Below, piece after piece: positions 6,781 through 13,456 of a stretch of DNA of 14,941 nt. Position numbers and translations under genes: made by a program. The DNA comes from Bacillota bacterium (GTDB lineage: Bacteria > Bacillota > Clostridia > Tissierellales > Sporanaerobacteraceae). How positions within the stretch are numbered: the stretch's first letter is position 1; each line of letters starts with the position of its first letter. The DNA lies in NCBI GenBank assembly GCA_029779375.1, contig JAKPAR010000372.1, forward strand, positions 1 to 14,941, read 5' to 3'. Under the pieces are notes generated by a model. The model worked only from the letters and a program-made list of their open reading frames with translations. It did no database searches and was not told the origin of the DNA.

Positions 6781-7296
6781 ATGTTATCTGAAAAATTACT
6801 TAAAGAGTTAAATGAGCAAATTAAATATGAAATGTATTCATCAAATTTGTATTTAGCTATGGCAGCATATTGTGCAAGTGAAGATTTGGATGGTTTTGCA
6901 AATTATTTTATAGTTCAAGCCGAAGAAGAAACTTTTCATGCTATGAAATTTTTCAATTATATAAATGAGATGGATGGAAGAGTAAATATTTTAGGGATTG
7001 AAGAACCTAAAAATGATTATGAATCTGTATTGGAAGTATTTAAAGTTTCTCTTGAACACGAAAAAAGTGTTACAGCTAGAATATATAAATTAATGGATAT
7101 AGCAATGGAAGAGAAAGAACATGCAACAATTAGCTTATTGAAATGGTTTGTTGATGAACAAGTAGAAGAAGAGAATAGTATGAAGAGTGTTCTAAAAAGA
7201 CTTGAAAGAATAGGAGAAGATTCTCATGGATTATATATGCTAGATCAAGAATTGGCACAAAGAGTGTTTACTCCACCAGTTGATACTGCAAATTAG
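6781..7296 (+). CDS. Ferritin (non-haem iron storage, FtnA type)
   Basis: A 171-aa four-helix-bundle ferritin that oxidises ferrous iron at a di-iron centre and stores it in a 24-subunit shell in the cytoplasm. The ferroxidase ligands are at the positions known from bacterial FtnA: E17, E50, H53, E94, Q127 and E130. No haem-binding bacterioferritin methionine is evident. Full length for the family, with AGGGAGG ribosome binding site at 6764-6770. It stands alone, bounded by the terminators at 6681-6715 and 7299-7331. No convincing iron box (Fur site) is seen upstream, and the promoter is unclear. Confidence 0.95.
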   Translation: MLSEKLLKELNEQIKYEMYSSNLYLAMAAYCASEDLDGFANYFIVQAEEETFHAMKFFNYINEMDGRVNILGIEEPKNDYESVLEVFKVSLEHEKSVTARIYKLMDIAMEEKEHATISLLKWFVDEQVEEENSMKSVLKRLERIGEDSHGLYMLDQELAQRVFTPPVDTAN

Positions 7297-7298
7297 TT

Positions 7299-7331
7299 AA
7301 AAAGGATAGGTCGATTTGACCTATCCTTTTT
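7299..7331. terminator. Bidirectional terminator between ferritin and SASP genes
   Basis: A perfect 14-bp stem: AAAAAGGATAGGTC (7299-7312) and its complement (7318-7331) around a 5-nt loop. The A-run on one side and T-run on the other make it usable from both strands, serving ferritin (plus) and the SASP gene (minus). Confidence 0.92.
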
Positions 7332-7346
7332 AGTATTTAAATGTAT

Positions 7347-7574
7347 TTATCTAGTTGTTCCTCCACCACTCATATTCCTTTGAGCCATTTCTACTAATCT
7401 CTTAGTCATATTTCCACCAACATATCCATTTTGTCTTGATGGTAGATTACCTTTATCCATTGTTTCGTAATTTGCCATACCAAGTTCACTAGCAATTTCT
7501 ACTTTCATTTGATCCAATGCTTGACGTGCACCTGGAACTAAAATTTTATTACTTCCAGTATTGTTAGTAGCCAA
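7347..7574 (-). CDS. Alpha/beta-type small acid-soluble spore protein (SASP)
   Basis: A 75-aa DNA-binding spore protein that coats and protects forespore DNA and is degraded on germination. The family core is present: ALDQMKVEIASELGM contains the GPR protease site (E-I-A-S-E), and YVGGNMTKRLVEMAQRNM is the second conserved block. I use TTG at 7574 because AAAGGAG (7590-7584) lies 9 nt upstream; the TTG at 7583 directly abuts it. Expression should be forespore-specific (sigma-G in this family). A CATAATA, resembling a sigma-G -10 box, occurs at 7639-7633 and again at 7613-7607 on this strand, but no matching -35 box at proper spacing was found. Confidence 0.95.
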   Translation of the reverse strand: MATNNTGSNKILVPGARQALDQMKVEIASELGMANYETMDKGNLPSRQNGYVGGNMTKRLVEMAQRNMSGGGTTR

Positions 7575-7590
7575 TTCTTTCAACTCCTTT

Positions 7591-8036
7591 CATGATTTTT
7601 ATAAATTATTATGAATTAACTTGGTGTAGTAGTATTATGTGTAGAAAAATATCTTATAAACCATGTAATTTTTTCATTTCATAATTTAAATTTCTAATAC
7701 ATCCATAAATATCTTTTTTCAAAAAATGTTATTTAAAATAGTATTCCAAATTTTAGATTAATTATTTTTAATAAATAGAAGGGGTTGTTTTGCATATCAA
7801 AAATTCCCGAAAAGAGGAAATGTGTCCGAGAAAATGAATTAATAAAAATGTCTATATTCCAATTCAAAACATATATATTGTAGGTATAGTGCGGAAAATA
7901 GGAAATTACATATATTATTTACTGACAATTTAATTTGTTTTGCCATTTTTAGATGAATATTAAATGGCATGAATGTTGCTTTAATTTATTTTGAATATAA
8001 TAAATTGAGGTTTATTGTCAGGAAGGATGATCTTAT
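7591..8036. other. Gene-free AT-rich intergenic region upstream of lysA
   Basis: About 450 nt between the divergent SASP and lysA genes. The left end should hold the SASP promoter. The right third holds inverted repeats (separate entry) and a perfect TATAAT at 7996-8001, whose only -35-like partner TTGCTT (7976-7981) is too close (14 nt). A 32-codon frame starting with TTG at 7785 has a GAAGGGG ahead of it but no other support. No tRNA or known riboswitch consensus was recognised. Confidence 0.6.
7922..8021 (+). promoter_or_regulatory. Nested inverted repeats in the lysA leader
   Basis: An outer 8-bp repeat, CTGACAAT (7922-7929) with ATTGTCAG (8014-8021), encloses an inner 8-bp hairpin, TGCCATTT (7941-7948) with AAATGGCA (7962-7969). 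The right outer arm overlaps the first bases of the lysA ribosome binding site (AGGAAGG, 8020-8026), so the fold could influence translation. It lacks the conserved lysine-riboswitch (L-box) and T-box sequences. Whether it is transcribed is unknown. Confidence 0.35.
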
Positions 8037-9299
8037 ATGACTAATTTTTTATTTTCAAATGTAGATACTATAGAATTGGCTACTAAATATGGTACTCCAC
8101 TGTATGTTGTATCGGAAGATCTTATTGTAGATAGATGTAAAGAAATTAAGAAGGATTATATACAAAAATTCAAAAATACGATGGTAGCTTATGCAAGTAA
8201 AGCATTTTTAACAAAGGAAATGGCTAGAATTATAAAAAGAGAAGGATTTGGAATGGATGTGGTTTCAGGAGGAGAATTGTATACTGCCATACAGGTGGAT
8301 TTTCCAATGGAAAAAATAATATTTCATGGAAACAACAAAACAAGAGAAGAAATAGAAATGGCTGTGCAAAATGGAGTAGGAAGAATAGTAGTCGATAATT
8401 TTTTAGAATTGAAATTAATTGAAGAAATAGCTGAAAAATATAACAAAAAAATGAATATATTATTTAGGATAACTCCTGGAATAAATAGTCATACTCATAG
8501 ATATATACAAACAGGTCAAATTGATTCAAAGTTTGGTATTCCTTTGGATAAAGAAATTATCTATAAATTCATAAATACTGCGATGAATTCTCAGTATGTA
8601 GATCTTAAGGGTTTTCACTTTCATATAGGTTCTCAAATTCATGAAAATACTGCTCATGTAAAGGCTATTAATATACTTGTAAAGCTTGCGAAAACTGCGA
8701 AAGAGGATTTAGGATTTATTACGAGAGAAATAAATGCAGGTGGAGGATATGGAATTCGCTATGGGCAAGGTGAATGTAGAAAACCTATTTCATATTATAC
8801 TGATGCTATGATGAAAGAGTTAATAGATGGATGTGAGAAATATGGACTTGAAAGGCCAATGCTTATTATTGAACCAGGGAGATGGATTGTAGGTGAAGCT
8901 GGAATAACTCTTTATACAATTGGTTCGATAAAAGAAATTCCGGGAGTGAGAACTTATGTTGGCATAGATGGCGGAATGCCTGACAACCCAAGACCAGCGT
9001 TATATGGGGCAAAATATGAAGGCGTAATTGCAAATAAGATAGATAAAAAGCCTATACAAAATGTGACAATTGCAGGAAAATGCTGTGAGACTGGAGATAT
9101 CCTTATATGGGATTTAAATGTTCCTCAAATTGAAACGGGTGATATTTTAGCCGTATTATCTACTGGAGCATATAATTATTCTATGGCAAGTAACTACAAT
9201 AGAATACCAAAACCAGCTGTTGTAATGTTAAGGGAAGGGAAGGATAGATTGATAGTGAAAAGAGAGACCTATGATGATATACTTAAAAATGAAATATAA
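8037..9299 (+). CDS. lysA: Diaminopimelate decarboxylase
   Basis: A 420-aa PLP-dependent enzyme that converts meso-2,6-diaminopimelate to L-lysine and CO2, the last step of lysine synthesis. Seen in order: the PLP lysine in VAYASKAF (K55) at the head of the alpha/beta barrel, HFHIGSQIH, the glycine-rich phosphate loop NAGGGYGIRY, EPGRW, and in the C-terminal beta domain AGKCCETGDIL (the cysteine and glutamate that reach across to the partner's active site) and GAYNYSMASNYN. Full length. AGGAAGG ribosome binding site at 8020-8026. dapF begins 29 nt after the stop, so the two are probably co-transcribed. Together they control the fate of diaminopimelate, also a wall cross-linking residue. Confidence 0.96.
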   Translation: MTNFLFSNVDTIELATKYGTPLYVVSEDLIVDRCKEIKKDYIQKFKNTMVAYASKAFLTKEMARIIKREGFGMDVVSGGELYTAIQVDFPMEKIIFHGNNKTREEIEMAVQNGVGRIVVDNFLELKLIEEIAEKYNKKMNILFRITPGINSHTHRYIQTGQIDSKFGIPLDKEIIYKFINTAMNSQYVDLKGFHFHIGSQIHENTAHVKAINILVKLAKTAKEDLGFITREINAGGGYGIRYGQGECRKPISYYTDAMMKELIDGCEKYGLERPMLIIEPGRWIVGEAGITLYTIGSIKEIPGVRTYVGIDGGMPDNPRPALYGAKYEGVIANKIDKKPIQNVTIAGKCCETGDILIWDLNVPQIETGDILAVLSTGAYNYSMASNYNRIPKPAVVMLREGKDRLIVKRETYDDILKNEI

Positions 9300-9328
9300 A
9301 TGTATATTGTTTTGGGAGTGATGAAAAT

Positions 9329-10165
9329 ATGAAGTTTACTAAAATGGAAGCAGCAGGAAATGACTTTGTTTTATTTGATGGGTTTGTATATGATATTGAT
9401 GATTATTCAAATTTGGCTAAGAAGGCATGTGATAGGCATTTCAGTGTAGGTGCTGATGGCATAATGATTTGTAAAGATAGTTCTGTAGCAGATATAAAAA
9501 TGATTTATTACAATTCGGATGGTTCTTTGGGAGAAATGTGTGGAAATGGTATAAGATGTTTTTCAAAATATGTATATGAAAAGGGTTTAGTTGAAACAAA
9601 GAATTTTGCAGTAGAAACTCTTGCGGGCATTAAGAATATAGTTCTTGATACTGATGAAAATAACAAGGTATTGTCTGTAAAAGTAAATATGGGATATCCA
9701 ATATTTGAAAGTAAAAAGATACCTGTAGATATAAATCGTGAAAAAGCTATATTGGAGACAATAAATATTGAGGGAAGAGATTTGATCTTTTCTTCGGTAC
9801 TTGTAGGAGTTCCTCATGTAGTTATATTTGTAGATAGTATTGACAATATAGATGTAAATGGATTGGGTAGAAAAATTGAAGTTCATCCCATGTTTCCTAA
9901 AAAGACAAATGTAAATTTCGTTGAAGTAAAAGATAGAAGAAATATAAATATTTATACTTGGGAAAGAGGAGCAGGTAGGACACTAGGATGTGGTACTGGT
10001 TCTTGTGCTAGTGTAGTTATAGGATATATGATTGAAAAACTAGACAGTGCGGTAAATGTAGTGACTGAAGGCGGTTCTATTCAAGTAGAGATAAAAAATG
10101 GTTTTGAAATATATATGAGAGGTGGTGCAAACATTATTTGCACGGGGGAATTTTTTAATATATAG
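9329..10165 (+). CDS. dapF: Diaminopimelate epimerase
   Basis: A 278-aa PLP-independent racemase-type enzyme that interconverts LL- and meso-diaminopimelate, supplying meso-DAP for lysine (LysA) and peptidoglycan. It has two homologous halves, each giving one catalytic cysteine: MCGNGIRCF (C71) and LGCGTGSCAS (C221). Other family signatures are the start MKFTKMEAAGNDFV and VPHVVIFVD. Length is normal. GGGAGTGA ribosome binding site precedes the ATG. It follows lysA closely; a hairpin lies downstream at 10206-10245. Confidence 0.97.
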   Translation: MKFTKMEAAGNDFVLFDGFVYDIDDYSNLAKKACDRHFSVGADGIMICKDSSVADIKMIYYNSDGSLGEMCGNGIRCFSKYVYEKGLVETKNFAVETLAGIKNIVLDTDENNKVLSVKVNMGYPIFESKKIPVDINREKAILETINIEGRDLIFSSVLVGVPHVVIFVDSIDNIDVNGLGRKIEVHPMFPKKTNVNFVEVKDRRNINIYTWERGAGRTLGCGTGSCASVVIGYMIEKLDSAVNVVTEGGSIQVEIKNGFEIYMRGGANIICTGEFFNI

Positions 10166-10205
10166 TGGATTGTTTAATATAAATATTGTATACTTATTTT
10201 GTAGG

Positions 10206-10245
10206 ATGACCTTTGTTTAGATCGCTAGGTTTAAATAAGGGTCAT
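10206..10245 (+). terminator. Probable hairpin terminator after dapF
   Basis: ATGACCTTTGTTTA (10206-10219) pairs with TAAATAAGGGTCAT (10232-10245) over 14 positions, two of them G-U wobbles in RNA. Only a short, interrupted T-rich stretch follows (TTATAT), so termination may be partial and some read-through into the oadB-like gene is possible. Confidence 0.5.
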
Positions 10246-10300
10246 TTATATGGCTAAAGGAACGTATTTTTAAGTAAAAAATGTTAAAGGAGGGTTTATT

Positions 10301-11413
10301 TTGGAGCAATTGCTTTTAGGTATCAAAAGTCTTACATATCAACAGGTGATTATGTATTTTATTGGTGGTGTACTTATTTATTTGGCTATTAAAAAAGAAT
10401 ATGAACCTATGCTTTTGTTGCCTATAGGATTTGGTGCAATATTAGCTAATATTCCTGTGATACCTGGCGTTCCAGGAATAGCAAGTGATGAAGGAGTTTT
10501 AGGTATATTAAAAAATGCAGGTATTTTAAATGAACTTTTTCCAGCACTTATATTTATAGCAGTAGGAGCTATGATTGATTTTACACCACTTTTGCAGATG
10601 CCTTCAATGTTGTTTTTTGGTGCGGCTGCACAATTTGGTATATTTATGACTATATTGTTCGCACTGCTTTTAGGTTTTGATATAAAGGAAGCTGCTTCTA
10701 TAGGAATAATAGGTGCTGCTGATGGACCAACCTCGATATTTGTTGCTTCAAGATTTGCGAAACACTTGTTAGGACCTATTTCTGTAGCTGCATATTCTTA
10801 TATGTCATTAGTTCCTATTATACAACCAGCCATTATAAAATTATTGACTACTAAAAATGAAAGAAAAATAAGAATGGAATATAAAGAAGTGAAAGTATCG
10901 AAAACTGTAAAAATATTGTTTCCGATAATTGTTACAATCATTGCAGGAATAATTGCACCTATAAGTGTTACTTTGATAGGTTTGTTGATGTTTGGGAATC
11001 TAATTAGAGAGAGTGGAGTTTTAGATAGACTTTCTGAATCGGCACAAAATGAGCTTGCAAATTTGGTTACACTTTTACTAGGTATAACCATAGGATCTAC
11101 TATGAGTGCAGAAGCTTTTTTGAACATTCAAACAGCCAAGATTATGGCTTTGGGATTGTTTGCATTTGTATTTGATACAGCAGGTGGGGTACTGTTTGCA
11201 AAGTTTTTAAATTTATTTGTTAAAAACAAGTACAATCCTATGGTAGGAGCTGCTGGAATTTCTGCTTTTCCAATGTCGGCAAGAGTTATACAGAAACTTG
11301 CGAAGGAAGAAGATCCAAGTAACTTTATTTTGATGCAGGCAGCTAGTGCGAATGTAGCTGGTCAAATTGGTTCTATTATTGCTGGAAGTGTAGTATTAGC
11401 ATTACTTTCCTAG
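10301..11413 (+). CDS. Sodium-ion-translocating decarboxylase, beta subunit (OadB/MmdB/GcdB family)
   Basis: A 370-aa polytopic membrane protein. The family couples decarboxylation of a carboxybiotin intermediate to sodium export. Diagnostic sequences include ANIPVIPG, the conserved sodium-site motif GAADGPTSIF with D141 (equivalent to the essential Asp of OadB), and SAFPMSARVIQKLA with NVAGQIGS near the C-terminus. TTG start at 10301 with AGGAGGG upstream. A 34-aa OadG-like peptide gene follows 10 nt after the stop, whose TAG is part of the next ribosome binding site. The carboxyltransferase and biotin-carrier subunits are not in the window, so which acid is decarboxylated (oxaloacetate, methylmalonyl-CoA, glutaconyl-CoA or malonate) cannot be decided; no symbol is given for that reason. 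Confidence 0.92.
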   Translation: MEQLLLGIKSLTYQQVIMYFIGGVLIYLAIKKEYEPMLLLPIGFGAILANIPVIPGVPGIASDEGVLGILKNAGILNELFPALIFIAVGAMIDFTPLLQMPSMLFFGAAAQFGIFMTILFALLLGFDIKEAASIGIIGAADGPTSIFVASRFAKHLLGPISVAAYSYMSLVPIIQPAIIKLLTTKNERKIRMEYKEVKVSKTVKILFPIIVTIIAGIIAPISVTLIGLLMFGNLIRESGVLDRLSESAQNELANLVTLLLGITIGSTMSAEAFLNIQTAKIMALGLFAFVFDTAGGVLFAKFLNLFVKNKYNPMVGAAGISAFPMSARVIQKLAKEEDPSNFILMQAASANVAGQIGSIIAGSVVLALLS

Positions 11414-11423
11414 GAGGGATAAT

Positions 11424-11528
11424 ATGGGACTTAAAATGCTTTTATATGGAATGGGAACTACTTTCACTATACTTATAATTTTTTATTTTGCTATTAAGCT
11501 TCTTGTGAAACTTTTTCCAGAAAAATAA
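11424..11528 (+). CDS. OadG-related small membrane subunit, 34 aa
   Basis: A very short gene with a strong TAGGAGGG ribosome binding site formed by the stop codon of the beta-subunit gene. The product, starting MGLKMLLYGMGTTFTIL and ending LVKLFPEK, is a single membrane helix (about residues 7-29) with a basic tail. The GMGTTFTIL segment resembles the N-terminal helix of decarboxylase gamma subunits (OadG), which anchor the complex and assist assembly. It lacks the soluble proline-rich tail and the metal-binding histidines of full OadG. Position and coupling to the beta-subunit gene support a role as a minimal gamma-like partner. Confidence 0.8.
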   Translation: MGLKMLLYGMGTTFTILIIFYFAIKLLVKLFPEK

Positions 11529-11539
11529 TATGTAAAGGG

Positions 11540-11588
11540 CTCTAGTGTTGAGGTTAGTTAAAACTAGCTTCAATACTAGAGTTTTTTT
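11540..11588 (+). terminator. Strong intrinsic terminator after the oadB-like operon
   Basis: A 19-bp stem (11540-11558 with 11563-11581, core CTCTAGT/ACTAGAG) with a TAAA loop and a few wobble pairs, followed by seven T (11582-11588). Confidence 0.93.
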
Positions 11589-11660
11589 ATGGAATTGAAA
11601 GGAACTTTTAATAGAGTTTTAACGTATTATGTAGTGCAAAGAATTGAAGGAGGAATAGAA

Positions 11661-11831
11661 ATGAACAGAAATTATAGATATGAAGATTTAGAAGGCTCAG
11701 ATAGTTCTTTAGCTAGAGCTTATGTGCCATTTCAATTTATGAATCAAGTATATTCTAAAGAAGAAGCTCTTAAAAGAGGAACGTTATTTCCTGAATTGTA
11801 TAGACCTTATAAATATAGCAATAGATATTGA
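11661..11831 (+). CDS. cotJA: Spore coat-associated protein CotJA
   Basis: A 56-aa product starting MNRNYRYEDLEGSDSSLARA, with AYVPFQFMNQVYSKEEAL and the C-terminal GTLFPELYRPYK typical of CotJA. It is made in the mother cell and associates with the inner layers of the spore coat. The start at 11661 has AAGGAGGA (11647-11654) upstream; an in-frame ATG at 11589 lacks one and falls in the preceding terminator's tail. First gene of cotJABC; cotJB follows with its RBS overlapping the cotJA stop codon. Sigma-E control is expected for this operon, but I found no clean sigma-E promoter in the short gap. Confidence 0.93.
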   Translation: MNRNYRYEDLEGSDSSLARAYVPFQFMNQVYSKEEALKRGTLFPELYRPYKYSNRY

Positions 11832-11845
11832 TGGAGGTGTTTTGC

Positions 11846-12106
11846 ATGGATAGAGAACAAGTATGTTCATTAAGAGAAATCATGGAAGTAGATTTTGTAA
11901 TAAAGGAGACAGCCTTATATTTAAATACTCATCCTACTGATGAAAGGGCTCTTCGACTACACAATACCTACTCTCAAAAACTTAAGGAGTTAGAATCTAT
12001 TTATCAAGCGAAATATGGACCTTTGACAAATCATGAAATGAGTCAATTTCCTTGGGCATATATCAATGAACCTTGGCCTTGGGAATTTGATTTCAGCCTT
12101 TGCTAG
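11846..12106 (+). CDS. cotJB: Spore coat protein CotJB
   Basis: An 86-aa protein with the CotJB signature: an N-terminal helix (LREIMEVDFVIKETALYLNTH), a middle segment ending YQAKYGPLT, and a tryptophan/proline-rich tail FPWAYINEPWPWEFDF. It is a partner of CotJA and CotJC in the coat. ATG at 11846 is preferred over the in-frame ATGs at 11828/11831 because ATGGAGGTG just upstream serves as its ribosome binding site. cotJC starts 14 nt after the stop. Confidence 0.93.
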   Translation: MDREQVCSLREIMEVDFVIKETALYLNTHPTDERALRLHNTYSQKLKELESIYQAKYGPLTNHEMSQFPWAYINEPWPWEFDFSLC

Positions 12107-12120
12107 AAGGAGGTTATAAT

Positions 12121-12693
12121 ATGTGGATTTATGAAAAAAAGCTTCAATATCCAGTTAGAGTTGACACATGCAATCCTACTTTAGCTGCTATGATTATAGA
12201 ACAGTTTGGAGGACCTGATGGAGAATTATCAGCAGGGATTAGATATTTAACACAGAGGTGGACTATGCCTACAAATGAAGGGAAAGCCACATTGACAGAT
12301 ATAGGCACAGAAGAATTAGCCCATTGGGAAATTATTGGGACTATAGTGTGGAAGTTGGTAAAAGATGCACCAAAAGAAGCAATACAAGGCACTCCTTTTG
12401 AAACTCATTATGTAAATCATGGGAAAAGTCCTTTTCCACATAGTGCAGCAGGAGAGGCTTGGACTGCAGCATATATACAATCCAAAGCAGATCCAATAGC
12501 AGATTTACACGAAGATATGGCAGCAGAAGAAAAGGCAAGAGCTACCTATGAATACTTGATTAGAGTTAGTGACGACCCAGGAGTAAATGAAACTTTAGGT
12601 TTTTTAAGACAAAGAGAAATAGTTCATTTTCAAAGGTTTGGAGAAACACTACAAATTGTTCAAGAAGAAATAAATAGAAAGAAATATTATTAA
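12121..12693 (+). CDS. cotJC: Spore coat protein CotJC (Mn-catalase family)
   Basis: A 190-aa protein starting MWIYEKKLQYPVRVD, a ferritin-like four-helix protein of the manganese catalase family. The di-metal ligands line up with those known in Lactobacillus plantarum catalase: E35, E65, H68, E136 and H169, with the last pair 33 residues apart as in that enzyme. A real H2O2-degrading or metal-binding activity in the coat is therefore plausible. It is shorter than free-living Mn catalases, as usual for CotJC. ATG at 12121 has AGAAGGAGG upstream; the in-frame ATG at 12100 lies within cotJB and is unlikely. Last gene of cotJABC, ending in a palindrome shared with the convergent SASP gene. Confidence 0.95.
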   Translation: MWIYEKKLQYPVRVDTCNPTLAAMIIEQFGGPDGELSAGIRYLTQRWTMPTNEGKATLTDIGTEELAHWEIIGTIVWKLVKDAPKEAIQGTPFETHYVNHGKSPFPHSAAGEAWTAAYIQSKADPIADLHEDMAAEEKARATYEYLIRVSDDPGVNETLGFLRQREIVHFQRFGETLQIVQEEINRKKYY

Positions 12694-12701
12694 AAATAGA
12701 A

Positions 12702-12723
12702 AATAGCCCCAATTGGGGCTATT
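12702..12723. terminator. Palindromic terminator between cotJC and the convergent SASP gene
   Basis: AATAGCCCC (12702-12710) and GGGGCTATT (12715-12723) flank AATT, making a fully symmetric 22-bp palindrome. On the minus strand it is followed by a T-rich stretch, so it best serves the SASP gene, whose stop codon (12721-12719) lies inside the stem. On the plus strand the T-run is weak. Confidence 0.75.
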
Positions 12724-12916
12724 CCTTATCTGTTAAATTTTCTTCTCCCATCTCTACTAATTTTCTAGTCATTAATCCTCCAACTTTTCCTCCATAAAAA
12801 ATATTTTTAGTATTATCTATAGTTTTGTCTTGGGTAATATCAAGACCTAATTCCTTACTCATTTCGGCTTTAAATTGTTCAAGTCCTACTCTTGCATTGG
12901 GATCGATTTTCTTCAT
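12719..12916 (-). CDS. Divergent alpha/beta-type small acid-soluble spore protein
   Basis: A 65-aa SASP-family protein. Conserved features are LEQFKAEMSKELGLDI and, in the second block, YGGKVGGLMTRKLVEMGEENL. It differs from the copy at 7347-7574: the germination protease site is altered (AEMSKE in place of VEIASE), the N-terminus is short (MKKIDPNAR), and the linker between blocks (TQDKTIDNTKNIF) replaces the usual GNLTSR-type sequence. It may be a minor or non-canonical SASP, possibly cut poorly by GPR. Start ATG at 12916 has GGAGTGAT upstream. Convergent with cotJC and divergent from the arsR-type gene at 13079. Forespore expression is expected from the family; no clear sigma-G promoter was found. 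Confidence 0.88.
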   Translation of the reverse strand: MKKIDPNARVGLEQFKAEMSKELGLDITQDKTIDNTKNIFYGGKVGGLMTRKLVEMGEENLTDKE

Positions 12917-13017
12917 TTTATCACTCCTTATTTTTTAGACTTATATGTATTTTTTGCATTATATTCGATACAATACTAGGAATAAAATAGAAAAAATTAT
13001 TTTGAAAGGAACTATTG

Positions 13018-13046
13018 TTGACTTTTATATTCATATATCGTATTAT
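13018..13046 (+). promoter_or_regulatory. Sigma-A promoter of the second arsR-type gene
   Basis: TTGACT (13018-13023), 17-nt spacer, TATTAT (13041-13046). Predicted start near 13053; overlapped by the inverted repeat at 13026-13055. Confidence 0.75.
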
Positions 13047-13055
13047 ATAAATATA
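13026..13055. promoter_or_regulatory. Candidate ArsR-family operator overlapping the promoter
   Basis: TATATTCATATA (13026-13037) and TATATAAATATA (13044-13055) are inverted copies matching at 11 of 12 positions with a 6-nt centre. The repeat covers the spacer, the -10 box and the start site, the usual geometry for self-repression by an ArsR-family dimer. Confidence 0.6.
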
Positions 13056-13078
13056 AGGATAAAGAGAGGATGCAAGCA

Positions 13079-13354
13079 ATGAATCCAGATAAAAAATTAT
13101 TAGAAGAAAAAGCAGAAATACTAAAAGCTATATCACATCCAGTAAGGCTTTGTATAGTTAGAAGATTATTGATTGAAGGAGAAAAAAATGTAACTGAAAT
13201 GCAAAATTGTTTAGAAGCTCCTCAATCAACAGTTTCTCAACATCTAGCTAAATTGAGAGCATCTGGCATTATAGAAGGAAAAAGAGAAGGCACTGAAATT
13301 TATTATAGTGTAGTGAATGAAGATGTGAAAAAAATAATAAAAGCAATATTTTAA
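13079..13354 (+). CDS. ArsR-family regulator (possible reactive-sulfur or thiol sensor)
   Basis: A 91-aa winged-helix repressor: ISHPVRLCIVRRLLIEGE (18-34), recognition helix APQSTVSQHLAKLRASGII (47-65), wing REGTEIYYSV (69-78). It has two cysteines only, C25 and C44, and lacks the CxC metal site of the other ArsR in this window. ATG at 13079 is preferred over 13070 because GAGAGG (13064-13069) abuts the earlier one but is 9 nt from the later. The flavoprotein with a rhodanese domain 102 nt downstream suggests a sulfane-sulfur or disulfide signal, but the C-terminal cysteine of SqrR/BigR-type sensors is absent, so this is inference. Probably self-repressed through 13026-13055. Confidence 0.88.
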   Translation: MNPDKKLLEEKAEILKAISHPVRLCIVRRLLIEGEKNVTEMQNCLEAPQSTVSQHLAKLRASGIIEGKREGTEIYYSVVNEDVKKIIKAIF

Positions 13355-13403
13355 TTTTTTATGTTTAAATTTGTTACATATTTAACAATTTGTCTTGTAT
13401 GCA

Positions 13404-13421
13404 GTATATCGCAATATCTAC
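13404..13421. promoter_or_regulatory. Possible second operator upstream of the CoA-disulfide reductase gene
   Basis: GTATAT (13404-13409) and ATCTAC (13416-13421) form an imperfect inverted repeat (5 of 6) with a 6-nt centre, the same gap as the arsR operator, and both regions share TATATCG. It is weak evidence that the ArsR also controls the flavoprotein gene directly. Confidence 0.3.
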
Positions 13422-13456
13422 ATATTTAAATTATACGATAAAAGGAGGAAACTGAA

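Noticed and set aside
7600..7665. Sigma-G promoter for the SASP gene
   Set aside because: CATAATA fits a -10 box, but no GYATR-type -35 at correct spacing was found; mentioned only as a possibility.
7785..7883. 32-codon TTG-started frame with GAAGGGG upstream in the lysA leader region
   Set aside because: No promoter or terminator of its own, AT-driven codon content and no recognisable product; kept only as a note on the intergenic region.
7861..8036. Lysine riboswitch (L-box) or T-box ahead of lysA
   Set aside because: The conserved L-box bases and the T-box GGTGG-type bulge are not present.
9587..9886. 99-codon minus-strand frame inside dapF, rich in Tyr and Ile
   Set aside because: Composition reflects the complement of AT-rich codons; no start signals.
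11589..11660. Longer N-terminus of CotJA starting at 11589
   Set aside because: The ATG abuts the terminator T-run with no ribosome site; the family start with AAGGAGGA at 11661 is clear.
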